Assembly (NCBI RefSeq): GCF_001427865.1
Contig: NZ_LMHH01000002.1
Span: 186,001 to 250,000 of the forward strand
From: Altererythrobacter sp. Root672
Lineage (GTDB): Bacteria; Pseudomonadota; Alphaproteobacteria; Sphingomonadales; Sphingomonadaceae
DNA length: 64,000 nt
Direction: 5' to 3'
The notes beneath the pieces were generated by a model that saw nothing but the letters and a program-made list of their open reading frames with translations, was not told the origin of the DNA and searched no databases. Positions 50,912-59,827 of the stretch are shown piece after piece; within the stretch, counting starts at the first letter, position 1, and each line of letters starts with the position of its first letter. The translations under genes and the position numbers were made by a program.

Positions 50912-52506
50912 AGAAGTACGACGCTCTGATCATCGGCGCGGGCCACAACGGCCTCGTCTGCGCCTTCTACCTCGCCCGCGCGGGCCTCAAGGTGCGCCTG
51001 CTCGAACGGCGCGACGTCGTCGGCGGGGCAGCGGTCACCGAGGAATTCCACCCCGGCTTCCGCAACTCGGTGGCGAGCTACACCGTCAGCCTGCTGCAGC
51101 CCAAGGTCATCGAAGACATGCGCCTGGCCCAGCACGGCTATCGCGTGATCGAACGACCGATTTCGAACTTCCTGCCGCAGGAGGACGGCGGCTACCTCAA
51201 GCTCGGCGGCGGGCTGGAACGAACGCAGGCGGAGTTCCGCAAGTTCTCGGCCCACGATGCCGAGGTCCTGCCGCAATACTACGACGCGCTCGAAACCGTG
51301 GCCGAAGTGCTGCGCGGCCTCGCGCTCAAGGCGCCGCCCAACGTCGGCGAAGGCTGGCGCACGCTGGTCGATGGCGCGCTCCAAGGTCGCGGCCTGGCCA
51401 AGCTATCGCTCGAACAGAAGCGCGACGTGCTCGACCTGTTCACCAAGTCGGCCACAAGCTTCCTTGGCCAATGGTTCGAGAGCGAGGCGGTCAAGGCCGC
51501 GTTCGGGTTCGACGCGGTGGTCGGCAACTACGCCAGCCCCGACACCCCCGGCTCGGCCTATGTCCTGCTGCACCACGTGTTCGGCGAGGTGAACGGCAAG
51601 AAGGGCGCCTGGGGCCATTCGGTCGGCGGCATGGGCACGATCACCCAGATCATGGCCAAGGTCTGCCAGGACCTGGGCGTTGAGATCAGCCTGGAAAGCC
51701 CGGTCCAGCAGGTGCTGGTCGACGGCAACCGCGTGGCGGGCGTGCGCCTGGAAAGCGGTGAGGAGATCGCCGCCAGCCGCGTGATCGCCAATGTCGGCCC
51801 GAAGATCCTCTACGACCGCATGTTCGCGGCAAGCGACCTTTCGGCGGACTTCAACCGCCGGATGAAGGGCTTCAAGGCCGGCTCGGGCACATTCCGCATG
51901 AACGTCGCGCTCAGCGAGCTGCCGCGTTTCACTTGCCTGCCGGAACCCGGTGAGCACCACCAGTCGGGCATCATCCTCGCCCCGACCCTCGACTACATGG
52001 ACCGCGCCTTCCTCGACGCGAAGCAGTTCGGCTGGTCGAAGAAGCCGATCGTCGAGATGCTGATCCCCTCGACCGTCGACGACAGCCTCGCCCCTCCGGG
52101 CCAGCACGTCGCCAGCCTGTTCTGCCAGCAGTTCGCCCCGGAGCTTCCCGATGGGCGCGACTGGGACGCCGAAGAGGGCGCAGCCGCCGATACGATCATC
52201 GACACGGTCGAAGCCCACGCCCCCGGCTTTCGCGCCTCGATCCTCGGTCGCCAGGTGCTTTCGCCCAAAGGACTGGAGCGCAAGCTCGGCCTCGCGGGTG
52301 GCGACATCATGCACGGCAATATGACGCTCGATCAGCTGTGGTCCGCGCGGCCGGTCCTCGGCCACGGCAACTACCGCGGGCCGGTCGGCGGCCTCTACAT
52401 GTGCGGCGCCGGGGCGCATCCGGGTGGCGGTGTGACCGGCGCGCCGGGGCATAACTGCGCGCAAGTGGTGATCGGCGACGGCGGCAGCGTGCGGCGGTTT
52501 TTGTAG
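50908..52506 (+). CDS. CrtI/PYROXD2-like FAD-dependent oxidoreductase
   Basis: The protein has 532 residues. The N-terminal dinucleotide-binding motif is IIGAGHNGLVCAFYLARAG, followed by LERRDVVGGAA, the pattern of the phytoene desaturase and PYROXD2 group. The C-terminus (LYMCGAGAHPGGGVTGAPGHN) is the conserved FAD-closing motif of that family. It probably oxidises a hydrophobic or amine substrate. It is translationally coupled to the Rieske oxygenase, so the two enzymes are likely to act in one pathway. Its stop codon is followed after about 30 bases by a palindromic repeat that begins the GIY-YIG unit. Confidence 0.85.
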   Translation: MKKYDALIIGAGHNGLVCAFYLARAGLKVRLLERRDVVGGAAVTEEFHPGFRNSVASYTVSLLQPKVIEDMRLAQHGYRVIERPISNFLPQEDGGYLKLGGGLERTQAEFRKFSAHDAEVLPQYYDALETVAEVLRGLALKAPPNVGEGWRTLVDGALQGRGLAKLSLEQKRDVLDLFTKSATSFLGQWFESEAVKAAFGFDAVVGNYASPDTPGSAYVLLHHVFGEVNGKKGAWGHSVGGMGTITQIMAKVCQDLGVEISLESPVQQVLVDGNRVAGVRLESGEEIAASRVIANVGPKILYDRMFAASDLSADFNRRMKGFKAGSGTFRMNVALSELPRFTCLPEPGEHHQSGIILAPTLDYMDRAFLDAKQFGWSKKPIVEMLIPSTVDDSLAPPGQHVASLFCQQFAPELPDGRDWDAEEGAAADTIIDTVEAHAPGFRASILGRQVLSPKGLERKLGLAGGDIMHGNMTLDQLWSARPVLGHGNYRGPVGGLYMCGAGAHPGGGVTGAPGHNCAQVVIGDGGSVRRFL

Positions 52507-52534
52507 GTTCGGGATGGATGCATCTCCCTCCCCT

Positions 52535-52916
52535 CGTCATTCCCGCGAACGCGGGAACCCAGTAGGCTCTGCGAGTGCAGAGGGAATTCCAGCCGACGGT
52601 CTACATCCTGGCGAACAAGCGCAACGGCACCCTTTATGTGGGTGTCACGTCAGACCTGATGCAGCGGATTTACCAGCATCGGGAGGGGCTGATCTCCGGC
52701 TTCACGCGTGACCACAAGGTGAAACGGCTGGTCTGGTTCGAGCAGCACGGCACGATGGAGCTCGCCATCTTGCGCGAGAAGCGGATCAAGAAATGGCTCC
52801 GTGTGTGGAAGCTGGAGCTGATCGAGCGGGATAACCTTAGTTGGCGGGACCTGGCTGAGGATCTGGGGTTTGCGCCATTGGAGCTGACTGGGTCCCCGCG
52901 TTCGCGGGGATGACGA
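52535..52916 (+). mobile_element. Repeat-bounded GIY-YIG unit (candidate non-autonomous or REP-linked element)
   Basis: A ~30-bp palindromic repeat at 52535-52564 and its inverted copy at 52888-52916 enclose one ORF for a GIY-YIG nuclease; the whole unit is 382 bp. The match between copies extends past the palindrome core into a GTCGGCTC-like tail that faces the ORF. The ORF's last residues are encoded by the right-hand repeat. The arrangement recalls REP sequences flanking RAYT transposase genes, but with a GIY-YIG protein. Mobility is a hypothesis. Confidence 0.5.
52575..52913 (+). CDS. GIY-YIG nuclease-domain protein
   Basis: The protein has 112 residues. The GIY and YIG elements appear as TVYILAN and LYVGVTSD. 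The conserved Arg (DLMQRIYQHREG) and Glu (WKLELIERD) of the catalytic domain are present. It belongs to the small stand-alone GIY-YIG group common in proteobacteria, for which no function is established. The start is GTG at 52575 with no clear ribosome-binding site. The C-terminal residues (LTGSPRSRG) are encoded by the inverted palindromic repeat at 52888-52916, so the repeat supplies the end of the gene. It is isolated from neighbouring operons. Confidence 0.8.
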   Translation: MQREFQPTVYILANKRNGTLYVGVTSDLMQRIYQHREGLISGFTRDHKVKRLVWFEQHGTMELAILREKRIKKWLRVWKLELIERDNLSWRDLAEDLGFAPLELTGSPRSRG

Positions 52917-53009
52917 TGATTAGGGAAGGCTTGAGTACACTCGGGTTCGAGTGACTACTTCCCAATTCCGTCAAATCTTCCGCGTCCCAATTTCCCTGAT
53001 CACATCCTT

Positions 53010-53036
53010 CGTCATCCCCGCGAACGCGGGGACCCA
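53010..53036. repeat. Further copy of the CCCCGCGAACGCGGGG repeat
   Basis: This copy has the same orientation as that at 52535 and the same tail (CCCAGTCGGCTCT). It lies between the GIY-YIG unit and the stop codon of the amidohydrolase gene, about 95 bases from the unit's right end. Confidence 0.88.
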
Positions 53037-53058
53037 GTCGGCTCTACAAAGCCCAACC

Positions 53059-54336
53059 CTAGCGATACTGCTCCCCACCCTTCACCACACCGGCGACGCT
53101 TTCCAGCACCCGCACATCCGTCAACGGGTCACCCTGCACGGCAATCATGTCCGCAAACTTGCCGGCCTTGAGCGATCCAAACTCTCCGTCGTGCCCAACC
53201 AGCGTCGCCGCATCGATCGTGGCCGAGCGGATCGCCTGCAGCGGCGTCATCCCATACCGCACCATATAGGCGAACTGGCGTGCATTGATGCCGTGGGGAT
53301 AGACCCCGGCATCCGTGCCGAAACCGATCCGCACGCCCATCCGCACGGCCTTGGCGAAGTTCTCGCGCTGGAGGTCGGTCGTGGCGCGGTTCTTTTCGAG
53401 GTATTCGGCGGGCCAGCCCTCTTTGGTGCCGACTTCCTCGATGTAGTCGCCATTGAAGATGTCCATCACCAGCCACACGCCCTTGTCCTTGGCCATGCGC
53501 AGGCCCTCGTCGTCGATCAGGCTGGCGTGCTCGATCGAGCGGACCCCGGCGCGGATCGCGGCCTTGAGGCCCTCGGCACCGTGGGCGTGGGCCGTGGCGT
53601 AAGAGCCGTGGGCGCGGGCGACTTCGACTGCGGCGCGCATCTGGTCTTCGCTCAGCTCGGGCTGGTTGACGTCAGTGCCAACGGCGAGAACCGCGCCGGT
53701 GGCGATCAGCTTGAGGAAATCGACCCCGTTGGCGAACAGGAACTCGGCCTTCTGGCGCGACTCCTCGGGCGTGGACGAAACGCCGAGGCGCATGTCGGGC
53801 GGAAGCTGATCGTTGGGCACCACACCGTTGAGTTCACCCCCGCCGCCGGGCGTGGTGATATAGGCGCCGGCGACGTACATGCGCGGCCCCGGCACGCGGC
53901 CAAGGTTGATCGCGTCGCGCAACGCCACGTCGGTTAGCCCGCGATAAGTGCCGACATCGCGCACCGTGGTGAAGCCCGCCAGCAGCGTGGTTCGCGCGTT
54001 CTGCGCCCCGATCAACGCGGTGGCTTGCGGGGAGGTCTTGAGCGGCAGCGAGAGGTCAGCGTCCTGCCCGGCGTCAGCCAGATGGGTGTGCAGGTCGATC
54101 AGGCCGGGCAGCACGGTGTACGCCGACCAGTCGACCCGCTCAGCGCCCGCTGGCGTGGCACCACACGGCTCGATCCGCGCGATCCGCTCGTCCTGGGTTA
54201 GCAGACACTGGCCGGTGCTGACCTGACCGGTTTCGACATCGAGCAGTCGACCAGCCTCGACATAAAGCGAGCGGGCCTGGGCAGGCGTGGCGGCTAGTGC
54301 GAGGCTGGCGAGGGCGAGCGCGAGGAAGGGTCTCAT
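53059..54336 (-). CDS. Exported amidohydrolase (imidazolonepropionase/prolidase-like)
   Basis: The protein has 425 residues with a signal peptide ending near residue 21 (AQA). Metal-dependent amidohydrolase motifs are in order: DLHTHLADAG (His-x-His), FLKLIATG (the carbamylated Lys position), THAHGAEG-like AHAHG, SIEHAS and GTDAGVYPHG (Asp). It matches periplasmic amidohydrolases of sphingomonads that cleave Xaa-Pro dipeptides or carbamates such as organophosphate and ochratoxin-like amides; the substrate is unknown. It is the last gene in a minus-strand run of exported enzymes, 51 bases after the SnoaL-like gene. Confidence 0.88.
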   Translation of the reverse strand: MRPFLALALASLALAATPAQARSLYVEAGRLLDVETGQVSTGQCLLTQDERIARIEPCGATPAGAERVDWSAYTVLPGLIDLHTHLADAGQDADLSLPLKTSPQATALIGAQNARTTLLAGFTTVRDVGTYRGLTDVALRDAINLGRVPGPRMYVAGAYITTPGGGGELNGVVPNDQLPPDMRLGVSSTPEESRQKAEFLFANGVDFLKLIATGAVLAVGTDVNQPELSEDQMRAAVEVARAHGSYATAHAHGAEGLKAAIRAGVRSIEHASLIDDEGLRMAKDKGVWLVMDIFNGDYIEEVGTKEGWPAEYLEKNRATTDLQRENFAKAVRMGVRIGFGTDAGVYPHGINARQFAYMVRYGMTPLQAIRSATIDAATLVGHDGEFGSLKAGKFADMIAVQGDPLTDVRVLESVAGVVKGGEQYR

Positions 54337-54387
54337 TCCAAGAGGCTTAGACCCTGCCTCGGCCTGTAGGAAATACCTATTTCCGGC

Positions 54388-54987
54388 TCACTTCCCCGCC
54401 AGAAACGCCTCCGCCAGTGCATCCATATCCGCCACCGGATTGTTCGGACCCGACTGGCGCTTGGGGATGAACTCGTTGAGCACGCGGCGCTTGGCGATCA
54501 GCCATTGGCCGTCGACCTTTTTGAACTCATCCTCGTAGATCCCGTAAGTGCCCATCTTCATCGTGTCGCCCGGGCCATGGTTGGCCATCTCGAGCCACAG
54601 GGTGCGTCCCCAGGCGCGCTCGCCTTCGACGCGGATCGAGCTTTGCAGGATCACGTGGCGCAGGATCGCGGGCTTGCCGTCTTCAGTGTGGTAGAAGCGG
54701 CCGATCCCCTTGGCGAAGCTGGTCACGGCCTCGCGGATGGCCTCGCGGCCCCTGGAGGTGCCGCTGGCGAACTCCAACTCGCCGTCCTCAGTGAAGGTGG
54801 CGACGTAGGCATCCCAGTCGAAGTAATCGATGGCGAACAGGTAGCGCGCCATCAGGTCCTCGATCTCGGCGCGGTCCTGGCCGTAAGTGGGCGAATAGTT
54901 GGGCGCAGCGCTGGCCGCGCCGGGCAGCGCGCCAAGGACAAGGACAGCCGCCGCCAGGGCGGACTTGCAGGCAGTGCTAACGGACAT
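54388..54987 (-). CDS. Exported SnoaL-like (NTF2-fold) protein
   Basis: The protein has 199 residues with a signal peptide ending near residue 27 (GAASA). The mature part is a SnoaL/NTF2-like cone fold: EIEDLMARYLFAIDYFDWDAYVATFTEDGE is the typical opening helix and first strand. Related proteins act as isomerases, dehydratases or dehalogenases on small polycyclic or aromatic substrates. ATG 54987 was chosen; an in-frame ATG at 55005 overlaps the region of the upstream stop codon. It follows the quinohemoprotein gene by 21 bases, so it is probably co-transcribed. Confidence 0.8.
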   Translation of the reverse strand: MSVSTACKSALAAAVLVLGALPGAASAAPNYSPTYGQDRAEIEDLMARYLFAIDYFDWDAYVATFTEDGELEFASGTSRGREAIREAVTSFAKGIGRFYHTEDGKPAILRHVILQSSIRVEGERAWGRTLWLEMANHGPGDTMKMGTYGIYEDEFKKVDGQWLIAKRRVLNEFIPKRQSGPNNPVADMDALAEAFLAGK

Positions 54988-55008
54988 CTCTCTAATTCTC
55001 CCCATGCC

Positions 55009-57102
55009 TCAGTGTCCCCAATCCTCGTTGGCGCGCGCGATCAGGTAGTGGTGAATGGCCTCGGCCTCGTCCCGCGACAGCACGTCGGCGAAACTCGCCA
55101 TGCCGTTCGCGGCACGCTGGCCTCCGATGACGATGCTGAGGAACTCAGCGTGCGTGGCCGGTGTCATGTGGCGCAAGTCCTTGACCCCGCCGCGCGCGGC
55201 GTTGCCGTGACATAGCGCGCAGTTGGCACCGTAGAGTTGCTCGCCGCGCGCGACCAGTTCGGGCGAACCCGTGAGCGCGGGCGGTGCGGAAAGCTCGGGC
55301 ACTTCGACCGATTCCGCGGGCAGCGGCGGCAGCGTCGCCTTGCCGCCCAGCTTGAACACCAGCAGGCGCGGCTTCGAGAGGAACAGCTGCGAATAGGCAG
55401 AGCGCTCGACATGCGCGAGGCCTCCGCCCCAACCGGCGTTGACCGCGACATATTGCTCGCCATCGACCATGTAGGTGATCGGCGCAGAGATCGGCACTTG
55501 CTGCACCGGCATCTCCCAGACCTTCTCTCCGGTATCGGCGCGGTAAGCCGCAAAGGTCGTGCCGATGGTCCCTTCGAACACCAGGTTCCCTGCGGTTACC
55601 AGCACGCCTCCGCTGCCCTTCTGGGGCGAGGGAACGCGCCAGACTTCACGCTGCGTCACCGGGTCCCAGGCCGAAAGCCAGCCGCGCGAATGGGCGTCGG
55701 CGTATTCGGCAATCGTCTTGCGCTGAGCATCATGGCCGGAGAAGCTGGTGCCGAGCGAAGGCCGTGCCGGATCGAAGCTCTCGGCGGCGGCATAGGCCAT
55801 GTAGGTTTCGGATACCGGGATATAGACCAGGCCGGTCATCGGGCTGAAGGCCATCGGGTTCCAGTTATGCCCCCCGCCCGCGCCGGGCGAGACCATCGTG
55901 GGCACAATTCCATAGCGCGCCGCGGGATTTTCGACCGGCCGCCCCGTGGCCATGTCGACCCCGCTCGCCCAGTTGATCGGCACGTAAGTCTTGGCCGAGA
56001 TCAGCTCCCCGGTCTCCCGGTCGAGCACATAGAAAAACCCGTTCTTCGGCGCCTGCATCAGCACCTTGCGCGTTCGCCCGCCAATCGGGAGGTCGGCCAG
56101 GATCATCTGCTGCGTGGCGGTGTAGTCCCACTCCTCGCCAGGTGTCGTCTGATAGTGCCAGACGTATTCGCCGGTATCGGCCTTGAGCGCCACGATCGAG
56201 GCCAGGAACAGATTGTCCCCGCCACCCGGGCTGCGCCACTTCCGCACCCAGGGCGACCCATTACCGGTGCCGATGTAGATCAGCTTGAGCTTGGGATCGT
56301 ACGAGATGTTGTCCCACACGGTCCCGCCGCCGCCGGCCTTCCACCACTCGCCGGTCCAGGTCTTGGCGGCCATCTCCATCGCCGCGTTCTCGAACCCCGC
56401 GGCGGGGTCGCCCGGCACTGTGTAGAAGCGCCAAAGCTGCTTCCCGGTCTCGGCGTCATAGGCGGTAACGTAGCCACGCACCCCCAGCTCCGCGCCGCCG
56501 TTGCCGATCAGCACTTTGCCGTCGAAAACCCGAGGGGCGCCGGTGATGGTGTAGGACTTGGAGTTGTCGACCGTCAGTTCGGACCACACCGGCTTCCCGG
56601 TCCGCGCGTCGAGCGCGATCAGCCGCCCATCGAGCGTGCCGACGTAGATCTTGCCCTTCCACGCCGCGAGCCCGCGCGAGACAATATCGCAGCAGGCCAT
56701 GCGCCCATACTTGAGCGGCACGTGCGGATCGTAGGCCCACAGCACTCGCCCGGTCTTGGCGTCATAGGCGGTGACGATATTCCACGGCTGGACGTTGTAG
56801 AGCACCCCGTCGATCGCCAGCGGCGTCGCCTCCATCCCACGCGTCGTGGCGATGTCGGCATACCAGGCGAGGCCGAGCTGGTTCACGTTACCGGCGTTGA
56901 TCTGGGTCAGCGGGCTGAAGCGCTGCTCGTCATAAGTGCGCCCGTTGCTCATCCACTGCCCGGCATTGCGGTCAGCATCGAGCAAGCGCGCATGATCGAC
57001 CCGCGCGGGACCGCTTTCCTGCGCCGCAACCGGCAGGACGGCGGCGATGAGGCCAAGACCCAAGGCAAGACCAATCGCCTGCCTCACCAGCTGTGCCCGC
57101 AC
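55009..57102 (-). CDS. PQQ-dependent quinohemoprotein alcohol dehydrogenase
   Basis: The protein has 697 residues. A signal peptide ends near residue 28 (VAAQ). An eight-bladed PQQ propeller (~35-590) carries the vicinal disulfide MACCDIV and the catalytic Asp in GEEWDYTATQ. Thr two residues after that Asp argues against a lanthanide-type enzyme, which would have Asp. The C-terminal ~90 residues are a cytochrome c domain with one haem site (CALCH), as in type II quinohemoprotein alcohol dehydrogenases. It oxidises an alcohol in the periplasm and passes electrons to its own haem. The start GTG overlaps the upstream TAG stop by one base. Confidence 0.92.
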   Translation of the reverse strand: MRAQLVRQAIGLALGLGLIAAVLPVAAQESGPARVDHARLLDADRNAGQWMSNGRTYDEQRFSPLTQINAGNVNQLGLAWYADIATTRGMEATPLAIDGVLYNVQPWNIVTAYDAKTGRVLWAYDPHVPLKYGRMACCDIVSRGLAAWKGKIYVGTLDGRLIALDARTGKPVWSELTVDNSKSYTITGAPRVFDGKVLIGNGGAELGVRGYVTAYDAETGKQLWRFYTVPGDPAAGFENAAMEMAAKTWTGEWWKAGGGGTVWDNISYDPKLKLIYIGTGNGSPWVRKWRSPGGGDNLFLASIVALKADTGEYVWHYQTTPGEEWDYTATQQMILADLPIGGRTRKVLMQAPKNGFFYVLDRETGELISAKTYVPINWASGVDMATGRPVENPAARYGIVPTMVSPGAGGGHNWNPMAFSPMTGLVYIPVSETYMAYAAAESFDPARPSLGTSFSGHDAQRKTIAEYADAHSRGWLSAWDPVTQREVWRVPSPQKGSGGVLVTAGNLVFEGTIGTTFAAYRADTGEKVWEMPVQQVPISAPITYMVDGEQYVAVNAGWGGGLAHVERSAYSQLFLSKPRLLVFKLGGKATLPPLPAESVEVPELSAPPALTGSPELVARGEQLYGANCALCHGNAARGGVKDLRHMTPATHAEFLSIVIGGQRAANGMASFADVLSRDEAEAIHHYLIARANEDWGH

Positions 57103-58055
57103 TACCGGCTCCCCCGCACGATCACCCGTTCCTCGAACAACTTCTCAAGCACCGCCTCGTTCGTCCTTTCATAGACCAGGCTCTGCGGGTTCTTCCCCGC
57201 GATATTGGCCAGAGCCGCCAGTCGTCCGCCGCCCAGGTAAAGCGTGTCCGGCTCGCTCCGCGCGATCGGGTCTGCATAGGCTTCATCCATAGTCACGATG
57301 GTCCAGCCGGCCGCGCGCAGGCCCTTGATCAGGTTGACGATGAACAGTCCCGCGATGTCGGTCTCGTGCAGCAGCAGGACATGGGCAGGCTGGCGGCCCA
57401 GAGTCTCGCGAGCCATCGCATCATAGAAGTCCGCCGTTCCGACGATCGTCTCGACATAGAGATCGCGCAGGGCGTCCTTATCGATCGGCCGCTTCGCCTC
57501 GACCGCTTTGCGGGCAAGGTCGTCGATCGCCCAGTCGTAGTCGTCGATCGTCACATAGGCATTCATCAGCCCGCGCTCGCGGAGCGCCGCGCGCAAGGCA
57601 TCGCGCCGCGCCAAGTCGCGTCCCTCGTCGAGATAGAGAAAGCGATACCACGGCCGTTTGCCCGGCTTCCCGGCAAGCCAGGCCTCTGCCCGGTCGAGGT
57701 CGGCGATGTAGTCCGCCGCGCTGTTCTGCGAGAGCCAGGTATGGCTGTGGGAGTGATTGCCAATCACATGCCCGGCCGCGACATAGGCCCGGATCCGCTC
57801 CTCTCCGCCCTTGCCGAAATCGGTCTCGAGGTTGCCGGTCGTGATGAAGAACCCCGCCTGCTCGACCCCAGCCTCGGCCAGCCCGGCGATGAGCGCGGCC
57901 GTCCGCTGGTCCGGTGTCATGAAGCCACCCGGATGGCGCGGCGCGTCGTCGAAGCTGATCGCGATGCGTTTCCCCTCCTGCGCAAGCGCAGGCGTGGCGC
58001 CCAGCCCCAGGACGAGCGCGGCGACCGCCAGCAGAAACCTCAGGAGACCGGCCAC
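57102..58055 (-). CDS. Exported polysaccharide deacetylase (NodB-fold)
   Basis: The protein has 317 residues with a signal peptide ending near residue 25 (ALAQ). NodB-homology motifs are visible: SFDDAP (catalytic base and metal Asp), GNHSHSHTW (metal His pair) and a late LLLHETD. It should remove acetyl groups from an N-acetylated sugar or act on another amide in the periplasm; the family is broad. It lies 12 bases after the carotenoid-oxygenase-type gene and overlaps the quinohemoprotein gene by one base, so it is in the same transcript. Confidence 0.88.
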   Translation of the reverse strand: MAGLLRFLLAVAALVLGLGATPALAQEGKRIAISFDDAPRHPGGFMTPDQRTAALIAGLAEAGVEQAGFFITTGNLETDFGKGGEERIRAYVAAGHVIGNHSHSHTWLSQNSAADYIADLDRAEAWLAGKPGKRPWYRFLYLDEGRDLARRDALRAALRERGLMNAYVTIDDYDWAIDDLARKAVEAKRPIDKDALRDLYVETIVGTADFYDAMARETLGRQPAHVLLLHETDIAGLFIVNLIKGLRAAGWTIVTMDEAYADPIARSEPDTLYLGGGRLAALANIAGKNPQSLVYERTNEAVLEKLFEERVIVRGSR

Positions 58056-58067
58056 GCGTCGTTCGGC

Positions 58068-59687
58068 TTAGGCGTGGGACAGGCCGGGAATCTGGCTCGC
58101 GTCGGCCCAGAACCCATGGACCTGGCCGACGACCGGGAACGGCATCCTCACCCGGGCGACCGGGCCGGCGGCAACGTCCTTGGTGTCGATCAGGATCAGG
58201 TCCGAGCGGCCGCCTTCTTTCATGCTGCTGCCGATCCCGATCAGATAACCGTCGCCCTCTGGCGCATCCTTCTTGCGCGGAACGAAGGTCATTTCGGACA
58301 GCGAGTAGTCGGGCACCGAGGCGACCTGCACCGTCTTCTCCTGATGATCGATGATCGACCACCCGCCGCCGGGTCCTGGGCTGTTGAGGTAGCCGTAGCG
58401 GTAGGGCAGCGTGTGGAACCGGTCGTCCTGCCGCGAGAGCACACCGCTGACTTGCGGGAATAGCGTCTCGCTCTGGAAGCGATCGTTGGTTCGGCTCGAC
58501 AGGTCGACGGTGAAGCGCCGGATCAGCCCGCGCGATTTCGCCGGATCGAACGGTTCGTGCAGGCTCGGGAAGAACGGGAACTGGTTGCCCTCGCCCCCAT
58601 CCCAGTCGACGGTGATCTTGTCGCCATCGGACCAGCCGCCCATGACGTGAGTGCAGAACAGGTTCGGCCCCCTGAACCACCGGAGATCCTTGCCGTCGCC
58701 GCCACGGCGCATGACGCCGAGGTAACAGGGCGCCTGCGAATTGTAGGAGAAGTGCACCCCGCCCGCTTGGATGCGGTTCGCGTCGGCAACCATGTTCGTC
58801 AGGTAGAGCACGATATGGGTCTGGGTGACCGCGAAGTCGTGCATCATCCCGGCATAGGGCGCCTGCACTGTGGTGCTCCAGTTCACCTCGCCGTTGCGGT
58901 CGGCCGAAAAGACGAAGATGTCCTTTGAGAGAAACCCGTTCGCCTCGTAGCCGAAGCCGATGTACTCGCCGGTCAGCGGGTCGATCTTCGGGTGCGCGGT
59001 GTGGGTCTGGCTCGCGAGCTTGCCGCCGAACGTGTAGTAATCGTCGAGCGTCTCCAGCGTCAGCGGGTCCATGTAGACCGGCGGGCTGTCCTCCTTGAAC
59101 ACCAGCAGTTTGCCGTGATGCAGGAACAGCTGCGTGTTCGCAGTGCCACGGCTGAGGTCCTTGACGCTCGGGTCGTCGGTCAGGGGATTGCGGTACATCC
59201 CGAACAGCGAGCGCCGCGCCTCATGCTGCGCTTTCCAACGCTGGTTGCGGACGTAGCGCGTGCGATAGTCGACATGCCCGTCCTTGATGCGGAACATGCT
59301 GACGTGCCCCTCGCCATCGAACACGATGTCGGAGGCGTACTTCGGATCCTTCGGGTACTGCGGATCGGGCCCGACGCGATAGAACACCCCGTCGAGGTCC
59401 TTCGGCCAGGCGCCTTCGACTTCGCAATCGTAAAGGTCGATTTCCGCCCGGTTCACCGCCCCGCCAGCGCTGCCGCCGCCGCCAAACGCCTGGCGTCCAT
59501 CGGGAAAGTCGACCTGAGGTGCCACGGATGCCGCGCTCTGCGCCATGGCCGGAACCGCCATCGTCAGCCCCGAAAGCGCCGCGCCCGTCCCAACAGTCGC
59601 CGCACCCAGAAAAAGGCGCCGATTCAATTGCGTTCCGTTCGTGGAATCACCCGATGCGGCCGCCGAAACGGCGTTCTCGTCCTTCAC
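58068..59687 (-). CDS. Tat-exported carotenoid-cleavage-dioxygenase family protein
   Basis: The protein has 539 residues. A Tat-like signal is seen (NRRLFLGAATVGTGAAL, ending AMAQ near residue 50). The RPE65/carotenoid oxygenase propeller has its four iron-binding His in THTAHPK, GMMHDFAVT, FCTHVMGG and VVGQVHGFW. Family members split conjugated double bonds in carotenoids or in stilbenes such as lignostilbene; export favours a small soluble substrate such as a stilbene, but this is inference. The GTG at 59687 was chosen because GGGGAGG lies seven bases upstream. It is the first gene of the exported-enzyme run that ends with the amidohydrolase. Confidence 0.88.
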   Translation of the reverse strand: MKDENAVSAAASGDSTNGTQLNRRLFLGAATVGTGAALSGLTMAVPAMAQSAASVAPQVDFPDGRQAFGGGGSAGGAVNRAEIDLYDCEVEGAWPKDLDGVFYRVGPDPQYPKDPKYASDIVFDGEGHVSMFRIKDGHVDYRTRYVRNQRWKAQHEARRSLFGMYRNPLTDDPSVKDLSRGTANTQLFLHHGKLLVFKEDSPPVYMDPLTLETLDDYYTFGGKLASQTHTAHPKIDPLTGEYIGFGYEANGFLSKDIFVFSADRNGEVNWSTTVQAPYAGMMHDFAVTQTHIVLYLTNMVADANRIQAGGVHFSYNSQAPCYLGVMRRGGDGKDLRWFRGPNLFCTHVMGGWSDGDKITVDWDGGEGNQFPFFPSLHEPFDPAKSRGLIRRFTVDLSSRTNDRFQSETLFPQVSGVLSRQDDRFHTLPYRYGYLNSPGPGGGWSIIDHQEKTVQVASVPDYSLSEMTFVPRKKDAPEGDGYLIGIGSSMKEGGRSDLILIDTKDVAAGPVARVRMPFPVVGQVHGFWADASQIPGLSHA

Positions 59688-59827
59688 AGCCCAACCTCCC
59701 CAACGGCTTCCCGCCGCTTTGACGCCATGCTTGTCCGATTGACCGCGTTTGGCAAGTGAGGCCGTGCGCAAAAATCGCGCGAGGGCGGAGATTTGGCCCG
59801 GAAGGGCGGCGATCACGCCGCAGAAAA

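Noticed and set aside
47618-53036. Repeats at 47618, 47668, 52535, 52888 and 53010 as a CRISPR array
   Set aside because: The copies are palindromic, irregularly spaced and in both orientations, with no spacer structure or cas genes.
55237-57174. 645-residue plus-strand open frame opposite the quinohemoprotein gene
   Set aside because: Composition is His/Arg/Gly-rich and motif-free, while the minus strand encodes a complete PQQ propeller with haem site.
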